Shown here: positions 1 to 10,792 of the stretch, in pieces | Layout of the letters: the number at the start of each line of letters is the position of its first letter | Numbering within the stretch: position 1 is the first letter of the stretch | Assembly (NCBI GenBank): GCA_032622095.1 | Contig: CP136063.1 | Coordinates: forward strand, 183,065,956-183,129,955 | DNA: 64,000 nucleotides | Source: Siphonodentalium dalli | Lineage: Eukaryota; Mollusca; Scaphopoda; Gadilida; Siphonodentaliidae | Direction: 5' to 3' | Translations under genes and position numbers: made by a program | The notes under the pieces: generated by a model | Database searches by the model: none | What the model saw: only the letters and a program-made list of their open reading frames with translations | Told to the model about the DNA's origin: nothing

Positions 1-682
1 TTGTGTCTCGTGCATTGTACATTGCAAACATATATACAATATATACAATTTTACTCGCGAGTCCCCGAATACACAATCGATCGTGTCAGTTTCAGAAATA
101 AAACTGCGCAGACCGGCGATGTTAACATTTCAATGCGATAATGTCGTAAGTTCTATATTTAGCCCATTCCAGGAATATGCGTCATCCAGATTACGTTTCT
201 GGGAACAGCTTTGTCACCGCCCAATTCCGCGAAGGATTTAAGTTTGAGGTGCTAAAATACATTGTAATTTTTCACAAACACAGCCCATAAACGACGTGGG
301 ATTTCCGAAGTGACTCGCAAGTTTATATCGAAATACGCGACGCTATTCGATGCATAGCATGGCTGACCGCGGGTTGGCTTTATATTTATATCTATAATAC
401 AATATATCTAGAACGTGCGATCGTATACGTTCACCCATGCGTCAGTTGATGAATGTGGTGGTTGTAAAAAATATCACACAATTTTACAAATAAACTTTAA
501 AGGGTATACTGACATAGTGCTTCAATAAACTATAATATATTGGACTTATTATTAAACTTAATAATGTCACCTCGCAACTAACTTGATTGAAGTTGAGTCC
601 TGCACACCTGCAAACACGTTGACCAGTTATCACTCAGATCAATTCCGTCACGCCGAAATAGACACGGTTGCGATAGGCGCTG

Positions 683-730
683 ATTCTTTGAAGTTGATTA
701 TCAAAGCCGGCCGTCTCAACTTCAAAGAAT
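683..730. repeat. 15-bp hairpin inverted repeat in CpG-richer leader
   Basis: ATTCTTTGAAGTTGA (683-697) is exactly repeated in inverted form at 716-730 around an 18-base GC-rich loop. It lies in a stretch (1-940) that is somewhat richer in CpG than the rest of the window but shows no exon, splice pattern or recognised repeat. A foldback transposon fragment or chance hairpin are both possible. Confidence 0.4.
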
Positions 731-939
731 AAGCCGCCGCGGCGCCGACAAATACATTGACTTGAGGTCATTGGGTTTCGCGCTCGTGCATGACCACCAA
801 GTACTGAAAGCAGTTATCGCATCAAAGGGACAACAAAGAAGGCTTTAACAAGCTAATTGTGATTGTGTATTTCGATAGCCTGATTGTTTAAATTGTCCAG
901 TAATTCGGTAACGGCACTGCTTTCGCGATGGCATAATGG

Positions 940-1040
940 TGGTGGGTGTGTCCCGACTAGTCGACTAGCCGATTTCGGAATCGACTAATTTAATCGCGTC
1001 GATTTCGATTAGTCGATTAATCGTTTCAACACTACTTCTG
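940..1040. mobile_element. Possible hAT-type element end (AGTCGACTAATCG-rich)
   Basis: Repeated GACTAGTCGACTAG and GATTAGTCGATTAATCG words end in a sequence that reads, on the minus strand, AGTGTTGAAACGATTAATCG. Many animal hAT elements end in this style of sequence. No partner end or target duplication was found, so this is only a suggestion. Confidence 0.3.
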
Positions 1041-1421
1041 TGTGCCAACGGTATATCAATCATTACACAGCAATAACAAAGCTGAAGCGCATGACCGACG
1101 AACAGGTGGCTGACCTATTTAATCGGCGCTTTGAAGCATAACTACTTCATCTTGCTTCTTTGCGTGCCGTTGTATTTAATTATCATTTCCCGGCGTGAAA
1201 ATAGCGATTGTTAAGATCGAATAATGGATAATAGATAAACAAAATTGTGTATCGCGATGCGTGATTTTTTGGCTATGGAACCGGTGCGTGTATCATAGAA
1301 CTCCGATTCGCGATACACCAGTGATATCTCGCACCCCTACCCAACAGACAAATTCAAGCCAGTGTACGTCTCATTTTTCTTTGCAAAATCATGGTATAAT
1401 GAATTCACTATACCAGAGTGT

Positions 1422-1447
1422 GGGGGGGGGGGGGGGGGGGGGGGGGG
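1422..1447. repeat. Poly-G tract, 26 bases
   Basis: An uninterrupted run of G directly follows GTGT. Such tracts can form G-quadruplexes and are prone to sequencing and assembly length errors. Other G or C runs occur at about 22735, 39750, 52545 and 59024. No gene is seen in 1041-1590. Confidence 0.9.
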
Positions 1448-1589
1448 TAAAATAATATTGGAGCAGCACATTTTATTCAACTTGATTTTATCGACAACAC
1501 AAACAAGTCAGTGCTATGTGATTGTTTATATTCAAGTCTCTAGTATGTCAAGGAGTTCAATCTAATTTTTTTGTTTTTAAAGAGTTATG

Positions 1590-1795
1590 GCCCTGTATTA
1601 AAAACTATTTGACCGGGTGACCTCATTTGAACAAATCTGAATGTGAGTCACCAAGGGAACATCCACATCAAATATAAACCCAATCGGTCTAATGGTTCTG
1701 GAGAAGATGATTCTTGATGGATGAAAGGACGAGTGTGATGACCAAACCGAAAAAGACATCGTACCGTCGGCATGTACCGCGATTTATCATTGCAG
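1590..1795 (-). repeat. Bivalve-type long repeat fragment, antisense
   Basis: The phrases 'gacctcatttgaacaaatct' and 'gggaacatccacatcaaata' are the reverse complement of tandem units in the large repeat at 21852-24700. This is therefore a short antisense copy of that family. The following stretch 1800-3180 holds only unsupported short ORFs and no repeat I can name. Confidence 0.6.
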
Positions 1796-3181
1796 CCCTA
1801 TTATGGACTTACATTTGGCAGGGTTCTCTGGTTCTGAAGCGTAGCGAACCATCTTGTCTGGCTCTGAAATAAAAATATATATCCACTTTAGTTCTCATGT
1901 TCACAGGGTTCTTTTTAAACTTCCATAGCAAATTTTTAAAATATACCTTACATGATAAGTACACTACCATAGTTGCATAATATAGGCACATGTAAGAGCT
2001 AGGGGGATGCGAGTTGTGACATGATATCTGATGTTGGCTAAAACATGTAATTGTGTTCTGTATTGAATTTAAAACTGGCAAAATTTGAAATGTGTACTTT
2101 GAGAGGACACACGGTTTGATCCATAATGAATTTGGACATATGACAACACGGATACAAATCAAGTGAAACCTTGAGTCTTGCCCATGGTCACCATTCTCAG
2201 GATCCAAATAATAGTACAGTACCATGGCAACAATCGGAACCTATAATGCCAAAGCACCAAATTTGGCGTAGGATATTTTTTTTAATTTCGAGAACTGCAG
2301 TAGTAAATAAGAACCATAACTCTGGTAATAATTAATGATCAAGAGCATCCCTAGGGCATGGCAAATTACACTTGTCAGCCATTTTGAATTGTACTACCGC
2401 AAAATACAATAACAATTTGAGCTTACAAAGAATATCTTATATACCCCTAAGCGGAAGCAGGACAAACCTAAGTGATCCATTCTCTACATTCCCTACATCA
2501 CACGAATCGAGGTGCCTTTTTTTGACAACAAAGAAGACAAATTCTGCTAAAATTGAATTAAAAATGTCCTGTGTGTTATCAAAGGTGAGTGACACACCAA
2601 GTATCAAAAGATTCTTTTGAAGATTGCTCAAATTATCATTAAGAGAAAAGTCCAATAAAATAAAACTTGTCCTGCGCCTTCTCAAACGTGAATCACGTAT
2701 ATCAAATAAAAAGAGATTCTGTTGGAACATTGCTCAAGTTATCATGCGGACAACACAAGACAGACGTACCAAAATCTTATTCGTAGCCACTCATTTGGGA
2801 AATTTACAACTGGTACCTCGTGCTTTCCAACTATTGGAATTTTTCAATGATCATAACCATAATCTCCTGTGGTTGTAAATGTCCCAACTGATGGCTATAT
2901 AAGTTCAAAATCTTAATTGACCAAAATTATTTAAATATTTGAAGAAGTTTGACCAAAACAGAGTTTCAGAATATTACTAAATACTGGGTGGAAAATAAAA
3001 CTACCAGAACAATCTCAACCTATTTTCACTCTGAAATGTGCAACTGATGTACCAAACATGAACAATTGTTCAGATGCCTTGTCGCCACATCCTTGACCAG
3101 AAAGCGATATCGACTGGCGATATACTTTCTTTCAATTATGAATTATGTGTTTGATATTTTTTTACCTCCACCGTAAGGAGT

Positions 3182-4632
3182 AGGTCAAGTGACCAATTTT
3201 GAATGGGGATTTCCATGCAAATCTCCCCAGCAAAAGTTATATATGAAGAATACAGGAGAAGTCGGCCCCATATATAACAGAACCATTGTTTAAAATCATT
3301 ATTTATTTTATGATATGAAATATGAAACTGATAATAATGACAATATAATAACACTGAAATTCAATTAACAGATTAAAACAACGTCGCCGCTGTCACTTTC
3401 GGTGATGGGTGCTGAAATCTCTGCGATCCTTTGTAGTAGCTGACGTGTCGTCAAATCTCTGTACAACTTCCATAGGTTAAATATTTGCCCCTGCACATGT
3501 GTGATTTGGTTCCGTTTCTGTTTAGTCTATGCTGCCAACCTTCTGTGTCGTTGTTTGTCCTGATCGACATCAATGCACACCACAATGCTGGACCCCACGG
3601 CTTGAGGGACAACCAGTAGTCTCGTTTATATTTTACCACTGGCTCTACTTGCACTGTTGCACCACTCTATTTTCTTGAATGCCGGGTCGATGTGTTCGAG
3701 TGGCATGTACGGCAATGCGAAGATGAGTTTGAAAAAGTCGTTGATAGGGCCAGACGTGTAGTATGCTGTCGCCAGGCCGGAATAATCTGGTATGTCATAG
3801 GTTGGATCTCGTCGTCAATCAGGTGGCCAATGTCTGGTAGAGGTCTGGTGAGCTGTTCTGTTGGTGGTGGATGTTGAGTGGGCGGTTACTCGAAGGAACA
3901 AGACAGGTTGAAGGAGGGCATGGCCGGCGTTTATGGCATAATGCTGTCTGTAGCCTTCTACGTTTGGATGGTCTTGGGTTGTCATCACGGCATTGTGCCA
4001 TATTGAGGAATGTATGAAATTCATTTATTTTGTTTAGGCCAAAAAAAAAAATAGTATGTTTCCGCTAACGGTGTGAAAAAATTAGGGTAGGTAGGTATTA
4101 AAAGATATTTAAATTTTTTAATTTTTTATCTAGCTGCAGAAATTTTTAACCACCTCGACCGAAGTGACATAAAATGTCAACTCATGTTGTGGGGAAAGTA
4201 TCACTTGAACAACACAGTGGACATATACATTAAGATTGAATAAAAGATCAAACTTTGTTATTCACATACCGCATATTCATAATTTTGGCTGACTTCTCCA
4301 GATACCTATATGAAGCAATTATCTGGGAAGCAGCCATATTATTAAACAGACAGAACATTTAACTGTCGGCTGGGCTTGGTAAATAGGCAATTTTTGCAAT
4401 AAATTTATTTTTGAGAACTTTTTTCTGGAAATACATTTTGCCTAGTTTTTAAAAATCACTAAAAAAAATAAAAATAAATCAACATTCTAATGGAACAAAT
4501 TCGAAGCCGACCTGCCAGATAAATGTGTATTGATTTCAATAGCGCACAAAGTCACACCGAGAAATATCAACAACTAACTTTTGCTCCGGAGATTTGCATG
4601 GAAATGCCCAATCAAAATTGGTCATTTGACCG
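3182..4632. mobile_element. MULE-type DNA transposon, degenerate, with long inverted ends
   Basis: About 58 bp at 3182-3239 recurs inverted at 4575-4632, sharing GACCAATTTTGA, TTTCCATGCAAATCTCC and AGCAAAAGTTA. Between the ends lies a broken MULE transposase on the minus strand, listed separately. Long terminal repeats around a MULE domain fit the Mutator superfamily. The exact outer limits and target duplication could not be fixed, so the boundaries are approximate. Confidence 0.6.
3390..4024 (-). pseudogene. MULE (Mutator-like) transposase relic
   Basis: Minus-strand pieces in shifting frames resemble the C-terminal half of animal MULE transposases. In protein order they are: F-A-L-P-Y-M-P-L-E-H-I-D-P-A-F (about 3680-3725), matching the family's 'ALPFLP..HI..AF' stretch; R-T-N-N-D-T-E-G-W-Q-H-R-L-N (about 3525-3570), the hallmark RTNNDVEGWH-type motif; and F-N-L-W-K-L-Y-R-D-L then R-Q-L-L-Q-R-I-A-E (about 3400-3480). 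The three pieces are not in one frame and stop codons intervene, so the gene is dead. Its place between 58-bp inverted repeats supports a decayed autonomous element. The upstream catalytic domain was not recognised. The family call rests mainly on the RTNND..GW motif. Confidence 0.6.
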
Positions 4633-4787
4633 CCTCCTTAAGCGGTTCGGCTAAAGTGACATATACAGTACTTTAGCAGTTCGTCTAGGCTAAAAGTGCT
4701 GTATTCGCTACTCTAGCTACAGCCTTATTTATATTTATAAAGGCGAACAACTGTGTGTCCCAGTTTAACACTAACAGAGATCTACAA

Positions 4788-5078
4788 CTACCCAAGCAGC
4801 CCCACAAACATGCTAAGCATTCTCAAATGGCCTACTCTTAGCGGAAGAAGAGACTTCTCTCTTATTCTCTTCCATAAATCCGATATAACCATGTAAACAT
4901 CACTGACTCTGCTCCTCCAACACCCACACGAGACCACAAACTTCTCAGCCCCTTCTATCGACCAAAATACCTGACAGCACTTCCTTCTATTCTCGAACAA
5001 TTTCTCTCCGGAACAAAATCCCAACCGACACTGCCTATATTCCCGACGCATCAATGTTAAAGGATGCCCTCCAGTCAT
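4788..5078 (-). pseudogene. Possible LINE ORF2 C-terminal fragment
   Basis: A 96-residue minus-strand reading frame has a Cys-rich stretch (C-R-L-G-F-C, then C-C) followed by a V-S-C-G-C-W-R-S-R-V segment. This recalls the cysteine/histidine knuckle near the end of many LINE proteins. No reverse-transcriptase motif lies next to it and no flanking signature was found. It could equally be a chance ORF. The stretch 5080-5490 shows nothing recognisable. Confidence 0.25.
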
Positions 5079-5492
5079 TTCTATGAACCCGGTAAAGGGA
5101 AGCAGGGCTCCTCCACAAAACCACCACCAGCCCGATCACCATGATAGAGGCATAGTGCCAATAAATGGTACATAAAACTCAAATGCTCTTATTTTACCCA
5201 TGTAAATATCTTTTATTCATGCACCCCCTAATAATCCTCAGTTCATTGAGAGTATGGGGTATACAGTATACTGTAGATGTAGAATGTGGCCCATTGGGCC
5301 ATTGATAGGCCTACTGTGGAGTGTGGGATTGGGACCAAAACAGCTGAAGTTGTTGGCAGCAGCCGGAAACTCAAGCCGGTCACCCATCGAAGGAATAACA
5401 GCTCGATTTTGCTTAACTTCGGTCATCAGCAAAAGCATCGAATGTTTATGACCAAGAGATCTAGGTGGGTCGTGCAGAGAAGACATCGGCCT

Positions 5493-6384
5493 TCTCACGG
5501 GGGGAGAACTGCGACGCGAGGATCGGTGGCATTCCGATAAAGAGACGGTGGAAATCCGATAAACGAGACGGTTCGCTTTCGGCGACAAACGAGATTTTCT
5601 TCGTGTTTGGGCATTCAAACGGAATTGCCGTGACAAATCAGGTTTCATATCATCATATAGTTATTTTAGTTACTAATATCCATCAAAATATAGACGCTAC
5701 AGTGAGTAAAACCAATAGAATCGCCATTTAAAAGTCACGCGACGGTTCGTTTTCCGATAAAAATGAACCGTCGCGTGTCTTTTATCGGAAAACGAACCGT
5801 CGCGTGACTTTTAAATGGCTATTCTCTTGGTTTTAGTCACTGTACATAGCGTCTAGATTTTGATGGATATTAGTAACTTAAATAACGATATGATCGATGA
5901 TATGAAACCTGATTTGTCACGGCAATTCTGTTTGAATGCCCAAACACGAAGAAAATCTCGTTTGTCGCCAAAAGCGAACTGTCTCGTTTATCGGATTTCC
6001 ACCGTCTCTTTATCGGAATGCCACCGATCCTCACGTCGCAGTTCTCGGTTGGCAATTATCGCAATACGATAGGGGAACACTTTTACGTTCGTACTCATAT
6101 TTCACCAATTTTTGTACCTGGCTTGCCTGTCCTGAGTTTCACGGGAAATGGCCAATTTGATACTATTTGTCGTTATATACATATTTATCACACCATTTAT
6201 TATTCATTTTCATAAAAATAAAATAAAATAAAAGTTGAAGATGACATGTTTAAAATGTTTGAAGCATGAATTTGGCGATAAGTAGTTTTCAGAGTACGTT
6301 ATACTTGCGATAGTTACTTTACGCACACAGTGTTCCCCTATCGTATTGCGATAATCGCCAACCTTTGCAGTTCTCCCCCAGTGC
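5493..6384. mobile_element. Large foldback element, arms about 270 bp, interrupted by a MITE
   Basis: The sequence from about 5493 to 5765 is repeated in inverted orientation from about 5766 to 6046. Shared blocks include CGATCGGTGGCATTCCGATA-type sequence, CCGTCTCTTTATCGG, TTTGTCACGGCAATTC and GGTTCGTTTTCCGATAA, the last close to the centre near 5765. The right arm is broken by the MITE at 6047-6366 and resumes at 6376 (CCCCAGTG). The GC and CpG content is higher than in the neighbourhood. No transposase was seen. The class is unknown; it is a foldback-type non-autonomous element. Confidence 0.85.
6047..6366. mobile_element. MITE, 34-bp TIR, about 9-bp target duplication
   Basis: The ends GGTTGGCAATTATCGCAATA... 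(6047) and ...TATTGCGATAATCGCCAACC (to 6363) are inverted repeats with one mismatch over 34 bp. GCAGTTCTC stands on both sides (6038-6046 and 6367-6375), the right copy separated from the TIR by TTT. The uninterrupted site survives in the left arm of the surrounding foldback. A 9-bp duplication suggests a Mutator-like origin; 8 bp (hAT) cannot be excluded. From 6385 to 7500 no gene or repeat is recognised. Confidence 0.8.
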
Positions 6385-7559
6385 TTCTATATTTACACCG
6401 CGACGCTACAACACTCGGTTGAACGTCATGTTCAATTAATCTGATTATGGCTGTTTTTCGGTCGTATCAAACTTTTGTTATACAAATTGATCTATAATGA
6501 AGTTAGTTTGATCGATTGATTGGACATTTTATGGCTATATTGCATGGATGGCAGCGGATTTCATGCTAAACTTCCAATAAAATAAACAGCCAACCTTGCG
6601 TCGTTGCACGGAAAGAAAAAGGAAGCTCTTTTTATTTTTCGTACTGGAATACTTCGTACGCAATTTAACTGTCGCACAGAAAAATCTTTTCGACTTGAAT
6701 TTCTGAAAAGGATCGAAGTATCAAATAATTTGACTGTTCTTCGTTAAGTTTTAATGTAAATTTTGAAATATCTTTCTAAAAATAATTAGTTTACGAAGAA
6801 ATTAGACTACATTTTGTCTGCTTATGGAACATGTGAAGTACGTAAAAGGTATTGTACGAATACAATTTCAGTTCCACCCACACCTAATGAATATTCATAG
6901 TAGGCAACCAACATCGAATTTTTTCTCCCGGAAAATCAGGGAAAATAGTTAATTCCGTGCTGGCTTTCATTTTAACACAGTTTTACATAGAAATACTGAC
7001 GGTGCTGTCAGAAAGTCTTGCATTATCTGATACACCCCGCCGATGTGGAGTAGGGTGTATAGAATTGTCTGAAAACAGGTTTTGGTTTCAGGTCTTATCT
7101 CCTATTTTCGATGAAGAAGAATAAACTGGGTTTGACATTGCCGCCGACTGTGGCTGAAACACCCATTCCAGGACAGGACCCCATAATAGCGTAAGCTCAC
7201 TAATCCAAAGCTCATGATTACTGAGTTTGTTTATCGATTTTTGTCGCCTAACAACACACCCCTAAATGGCCTAATGGGCCCTATCGACACAACATGAAAT
7301 CTTAGTATAATAACTAAGTGTCCCTGTCGTAACTTGACATAAGTCATGATAAGATGATAAGTCATATTCATATTATTAATCATAAGATAAGACATAATGG
7401 TTAATGACAGTGATATAATTATCAACCACAGTTGTTGGAAATGTTTATAAAATTAACAGTGCTCAAGGACAGCTGGTGAGATCGTGAAATTTTTATATTT
7501 TATGCATACCGGTAACTCGGCAAGCTTTTTCTTCTCCGCAAGATTATATTTTTGTTTAA

Positions 7560-7860
7560 ATGGAGCCCCACGCTGCCACAGTGAAAAATGTGTATTCCGG
7601 TAACCACATGGTGCGTCCCCCCTAATAATGAGATAATCCTGCTGAAAATGGATACACGGCTTAATCGTAAACCGATGAGTCCACTTTTAACGGAATGCGG
7701 GGGGATGTGTATTCTGGAAGAACATGGTGCGTCCCCCTGATAATGAGATAATCCTAGCAACCACGTGCGCGAAAGTAATATATACTGGCTTACAAGTCGG
7801 ATGCGGCCACTTTCAAATGAATGCGGGGAGGTAAACACCTGGCTCGCCCTGCTATGTTTA
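7560..7860. repeat. Degenerate tandem repeat, period about 118 bp
   Basis: The phrases CATGGTGCGTCCCCC and TAATGAGATAATCCT occur near 7605 and 7723, followed by a weaker third unit with AATGCGGGGAGGT. The repeat explains the long antisense reading frame in this area, so no protein is called. Confidence 0.6.
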
Positions 7861-8193
7861 TTTGTGGGAATTCCTCTCAAGCGAATGACGTATTTACTAT
7901 AATAACTCATTCGGCAAACCTCGTCAGATTCCGTCACGGCCCGCAGAGGTCACAGGTCGAGGAGTTCAGAATGTATAATAACTGTCAAACTTTGATAATT
8001 ATTCAATAAACCCGATGATATTATATACCTGTCTGCAATTGGGAATTTGGTGGTTGGTGTAAACAATATTTATTTCAACAAATCAAACATATGACATAAA
8101 CATAATATACATATAGAAATATATAGATTTATGAAGAGGATTGGACAACAAGCAAAATGCTTTTTTAAAAGTCCTCTCCTCGTGGAATAAATG

Positions 8194-8227
8194 TTACCCC
8201 AAGTGACAAAAATGTCACTTGGGGTAA
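8194..8227. repeat. Perfect 15-bp hairpin
   Basis: TTACCCCAAGTGACA (8194-8208), an AAAA loop, then the exact inverse TGTCACTTGGGGTAA (8213-8227). No T-run or gene lies beside it, so a function is not implied. It may be the core of an old MITE. Confidence 0.85.
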
Positions 8228-8321
8228 AGCAGACGGGATATATAGATTTGATTGATTGGAATATTATTTAGGATTGAGATACGGTATTACATTGTAATAC
8301 GGAAGTTACGGGTGAGAAAGG

Positions 8322-8385
8322 GAATGAAAGAGAATGAGAGAGAGAGAGGGGAGAGTGTGGAAGAGAAAGAGTAAGAGAGAGAGAG
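8322..8385. repeat. GA-rich microsatellite
   Basis: An imperfect purine stretch with GAGAGAGAGAG runs, interrupted by GTGTGG and AAAGAGTAA. The rest of 8030-8820 is AT-rich and holds nothing else I can name. Confidence 0.8.
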
Positions 8386-8820
8386 GTTTGACACAACATA
8401 CATTCGATACAAAATAACACAAAAAACATCCGTTCAGTGGGGAAATCACTTGCACGAATGTGTCACGAATTTGGTGGTTGAAAATTGGGAATAAAGGTGC
8501 CTTTTTCCCATTGGGAAAATCCCTGGGTGATATTAAACAAAACCACTATTTCAGGAATATGCAAATAAATATGAACAAATGGAGTATAAAAATACTTAGA
8601 AAAGTAAATAGAATAAGAGTTAGTTGTCATATATAGTGGGAAAAAGGAAATAATCCTGGTATAAAGTGAGTTTACAATAGAATAAACATTGCGATTTAAC
8701 ATGTGTCCAGATAGGCACTGGAAATGAAACTGGAAGTAAGGTTGCTACTATAAATAGAGATTATCACTACAGTGAAGTGATCTGAGTTGAGTTGCCATAG
8801 ACTGGCAGGGTTTGCCTAAT

Positions 8821-8890
8821 TGCAGCAAGTCCCTGGATATGCAGCAAGTCCCTGTAAATGCAGCAAGTTCCTGGTAAATGCAGCAAGTCT
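8821..8890. repeat. 20-bp tandem repeat (GCAGCAAGTCCCTGG), four units
   Basis: Four near copies of TGCAGCAAGTCCCTGGATA stand head to tail. An inverted-orientation relative lies at 16708-16770, and both share flanking words (ACTGGCA, TAATTGCAG). Together they mark two copies of one dispersed element with a variable minisatellite. Confidence 0.75.
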
Positions 8891-9052
8891 TATTATCCAT
8901 TTGATTTATGATCTGTGGCAGTTGATTAGAGTTGATTGGAAATCTTTATCCCTTTATAATTATTTAAGATGGGTATTTGTAGATTTTTTAATATAAAATA
9001 AAAGTTTTTCTAAGTTTTATTAAGTTGCTATTTCTTTTATTCTACTCACTAT

Positions 9053-9703
9053 TTAAAGGGGTACTGTACCCCAATTTCAATAAATTCCCGGTGACAATAG
9101 CGATCTAATATGAATATTATATTATAAAATAAATAATTCGAGTCGACGATGTCTACTGAAAAAGTTCCGGTTAACAGGCTATCGTAAAAGTAACATTGAA
9201 TTATTTAATATAAAATAATTTATGGCTGGAGTCATAAAATGGAGAATTATGCCATTACGAGTTACCGTTCTTGAAATCGTATCTGTTGCGTGTCTTTTAT
9301 CGATGGCCGTTCGCGAACATTATTGAGTTGCAAAAAAAACATGTTACCTGCAAAAGGAAGACCCGTTATAACCGATTCGGAAAAAGGAGAAAGAAACAAG
9401 AGACATAAAGCGTCAAGTATTTTTATAGGGAGTGAGATTGTTCGATGGAAGAGATTGAAGACATCAATCGAAACTATGCGCAATGAACTTCCGGTTCTTC
9501 CGGCGAACTGCGTCTTCTCCGGTGAAGGTCAAACCATGGCGCGTAGTTTGAAATCGTAATATTTTTGTTTCCAAGATCAATATTTTCTTCGCTAAATTAG
9601 GTTTATACGAAACTCATATAACACGAACACAATCTAACTTGAAAGTTATTTCAATGGGAGTAAATACAAAAATCGCCTATCTCTGTGTACAGTACCCCTT
9701 TAA
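9053..9703. mobile_element. TIR element (17-bp perfect ends) with a small internal ORF
   Basis: TTAAAGGGGTACTGTAC (9053-9069) is repeated exactly inverted at 9687-9703. The element is 651 bp, and TTAA at both outer ends is compatible with a piggyBac-like TTAA target. Inside, 9290-9559 is open on the + strand for 89 codons (GTG first codon; ATG at 9341). It contains an I-F-I-G-S-E-I-V-R-W-K-R-L-K stretch that recalls the 'IG.E..RW..LK' motif common in repetitive mollusc proteins. Family not established. Confidence 0.65.
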
Positions 9704-10040
9704 TATAATTTAATTAGTATTATTTATATATTTTTAATGTGTATATATATATAAATCAGTTAACGTTTATATAAATACAATTAAAATAATTATCTTTGTG
9801 ATATTCCTGTTTTCACTGCGTAAACACATGTCGGTGATTAATTATCACTGAACAGGTGTTTGTTTTTTAGGACAAAGGAACTTTCTGGGAGTTTCTCCTT
9901 TGAAGCTCATTTGAAGATTTGTTTATGTGATGTTCGTTTTCTTAACCAGACTGAATAATTATCAAACAGTTTTATTTCAAGATTCAGCTCACTCCTGAGA
10001 TGGCATGTTGTGTATTTAATCAAATGTATATAGGCTGCAA

Positions 10041-10530
10041 CTAAGATTTCAGAAATCATGTTTGGGCAAACTTTTCGAACGAATCATCAGCACTAGAATA
10101 TTAACTCACCTAGAGAACCAACACTTTTTCAATAAATTCTAACGTGCATATCGTAAAGGCAAAGAGGGAACAAACATATTTACAGAATAGAAGATATGTG
10201 CACAGCAATGGGAGGGGGCTGCCATATTCTTAGATGTAGAAAAGGCCTTCGATTACGTATGGCACCACGACCTTCGATACAAACTAAAAACAACAACCTA
10301 CATCCCAACCAAAATGTCTAGACTTATCTCTTCATTTCTCATGCAAAGATCTATCAAAGTAAGGGTCGGGGAAGAAATTTCAGACAGCGTCAACTTTAAA
10401 GCTGGTACGCCCCAGGGTTCCGTCTAAGTCCGTTACTTTTCTTAATATACGTCAACGACATACCCAACAATCCACTACACAACATACAAATACCGGTATC
10501 ACAATTCACGCTACTGCCCAGCGGCGATAA
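10041..10530 (+). pseudogene. LINE reverse transcriptase relic (Jockey/CR1-like)
   Basis: One + frame from 10041 to about 10425 reads as a non-LTR reverse transcriptase with in-frame stops. In order it shows S-C-L-G-K-L-F-E-R-I-I at 10056; R-K-G-K-E-G-T-N; then F-L-D-V-E-K-A-F-D-Y-V-W-H near 10230, carrying the first catalytic Asp; and A-G-T-P-Q-G-S-V near 10400. The frame then slips and continues S-P-L-L-F-L-I-Y-V-N-D-I-P. The YADD-type active-site block that should follow is not recognisable. Several stops and a frameshift make it a dead fragment. Superfamily inferred only from motif wording. Confidence 0.85.
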
Positions 10531-10588
10531 CCACGCCTGCCATAAATTGCCAGACTGAATTATAGCAGGTTAGACATCACATGCCGAT

Positions 10589-10792
10589 ATGTCTGACAAC
10601 AAGGAACGACGTGTTTCAAATTTGGTGGACTTACCACCAGAATTCGCTGGATTTTTCTTCAATTCGACTTGTACTTCATTGAAATCGCGACAACAAGAAT
10701 ACAAGTACTTTAGTGAAGGCTACATACATTCAGTTTCAATGTTTATTTGCGACGACAAGCTCTTTATTGGGCAAATTACCACCGAAGCATGA
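10589..10792 (+). pseudogene. Unassigned 67-codon ORF, possibly transposon derived
   Basis: The reading frame starts at an ATG and ends with a stop just before a long AT-rich stretch. It contains S-L-K-S-R-Q-Q-E-Y-K-Y-F-S-E-G-Y-I-H-S-V. This faintly recalls the region before SWIM zinc fingers in repetitive mollusc proteins, where an aromatic-rich 'Y.YF.SG.V' phrase is usual. No Cys/His finger follows. It is not part of the MEK gene by any evidence here. From 10800 to 12420 only AT-rich sequence without recognisable features is seen. Confidence 0.25.

Noticed and set aside
1809-2225. 138-codon minus-strand ORF
   Set aside because: The composition is unlike a conserved protein, no motif, no splice pattern, and no partner exons. 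Kept as chance ORF.
5238-5731. Overlapping ORFs of 65 to 136 codons on both strands
   Set aside because: They lie in the CpG-rich foldback arms and reappear mirror-image at 5860-6215, which is what an inverted repeat produces.
7500-7937. 145-codon minus-strand ORF
   Set aside because: It crosses tandem units of about 118 bp (CATGGTGCGTCCCCC), so its length comes from the repeat. No domain is recognisable.
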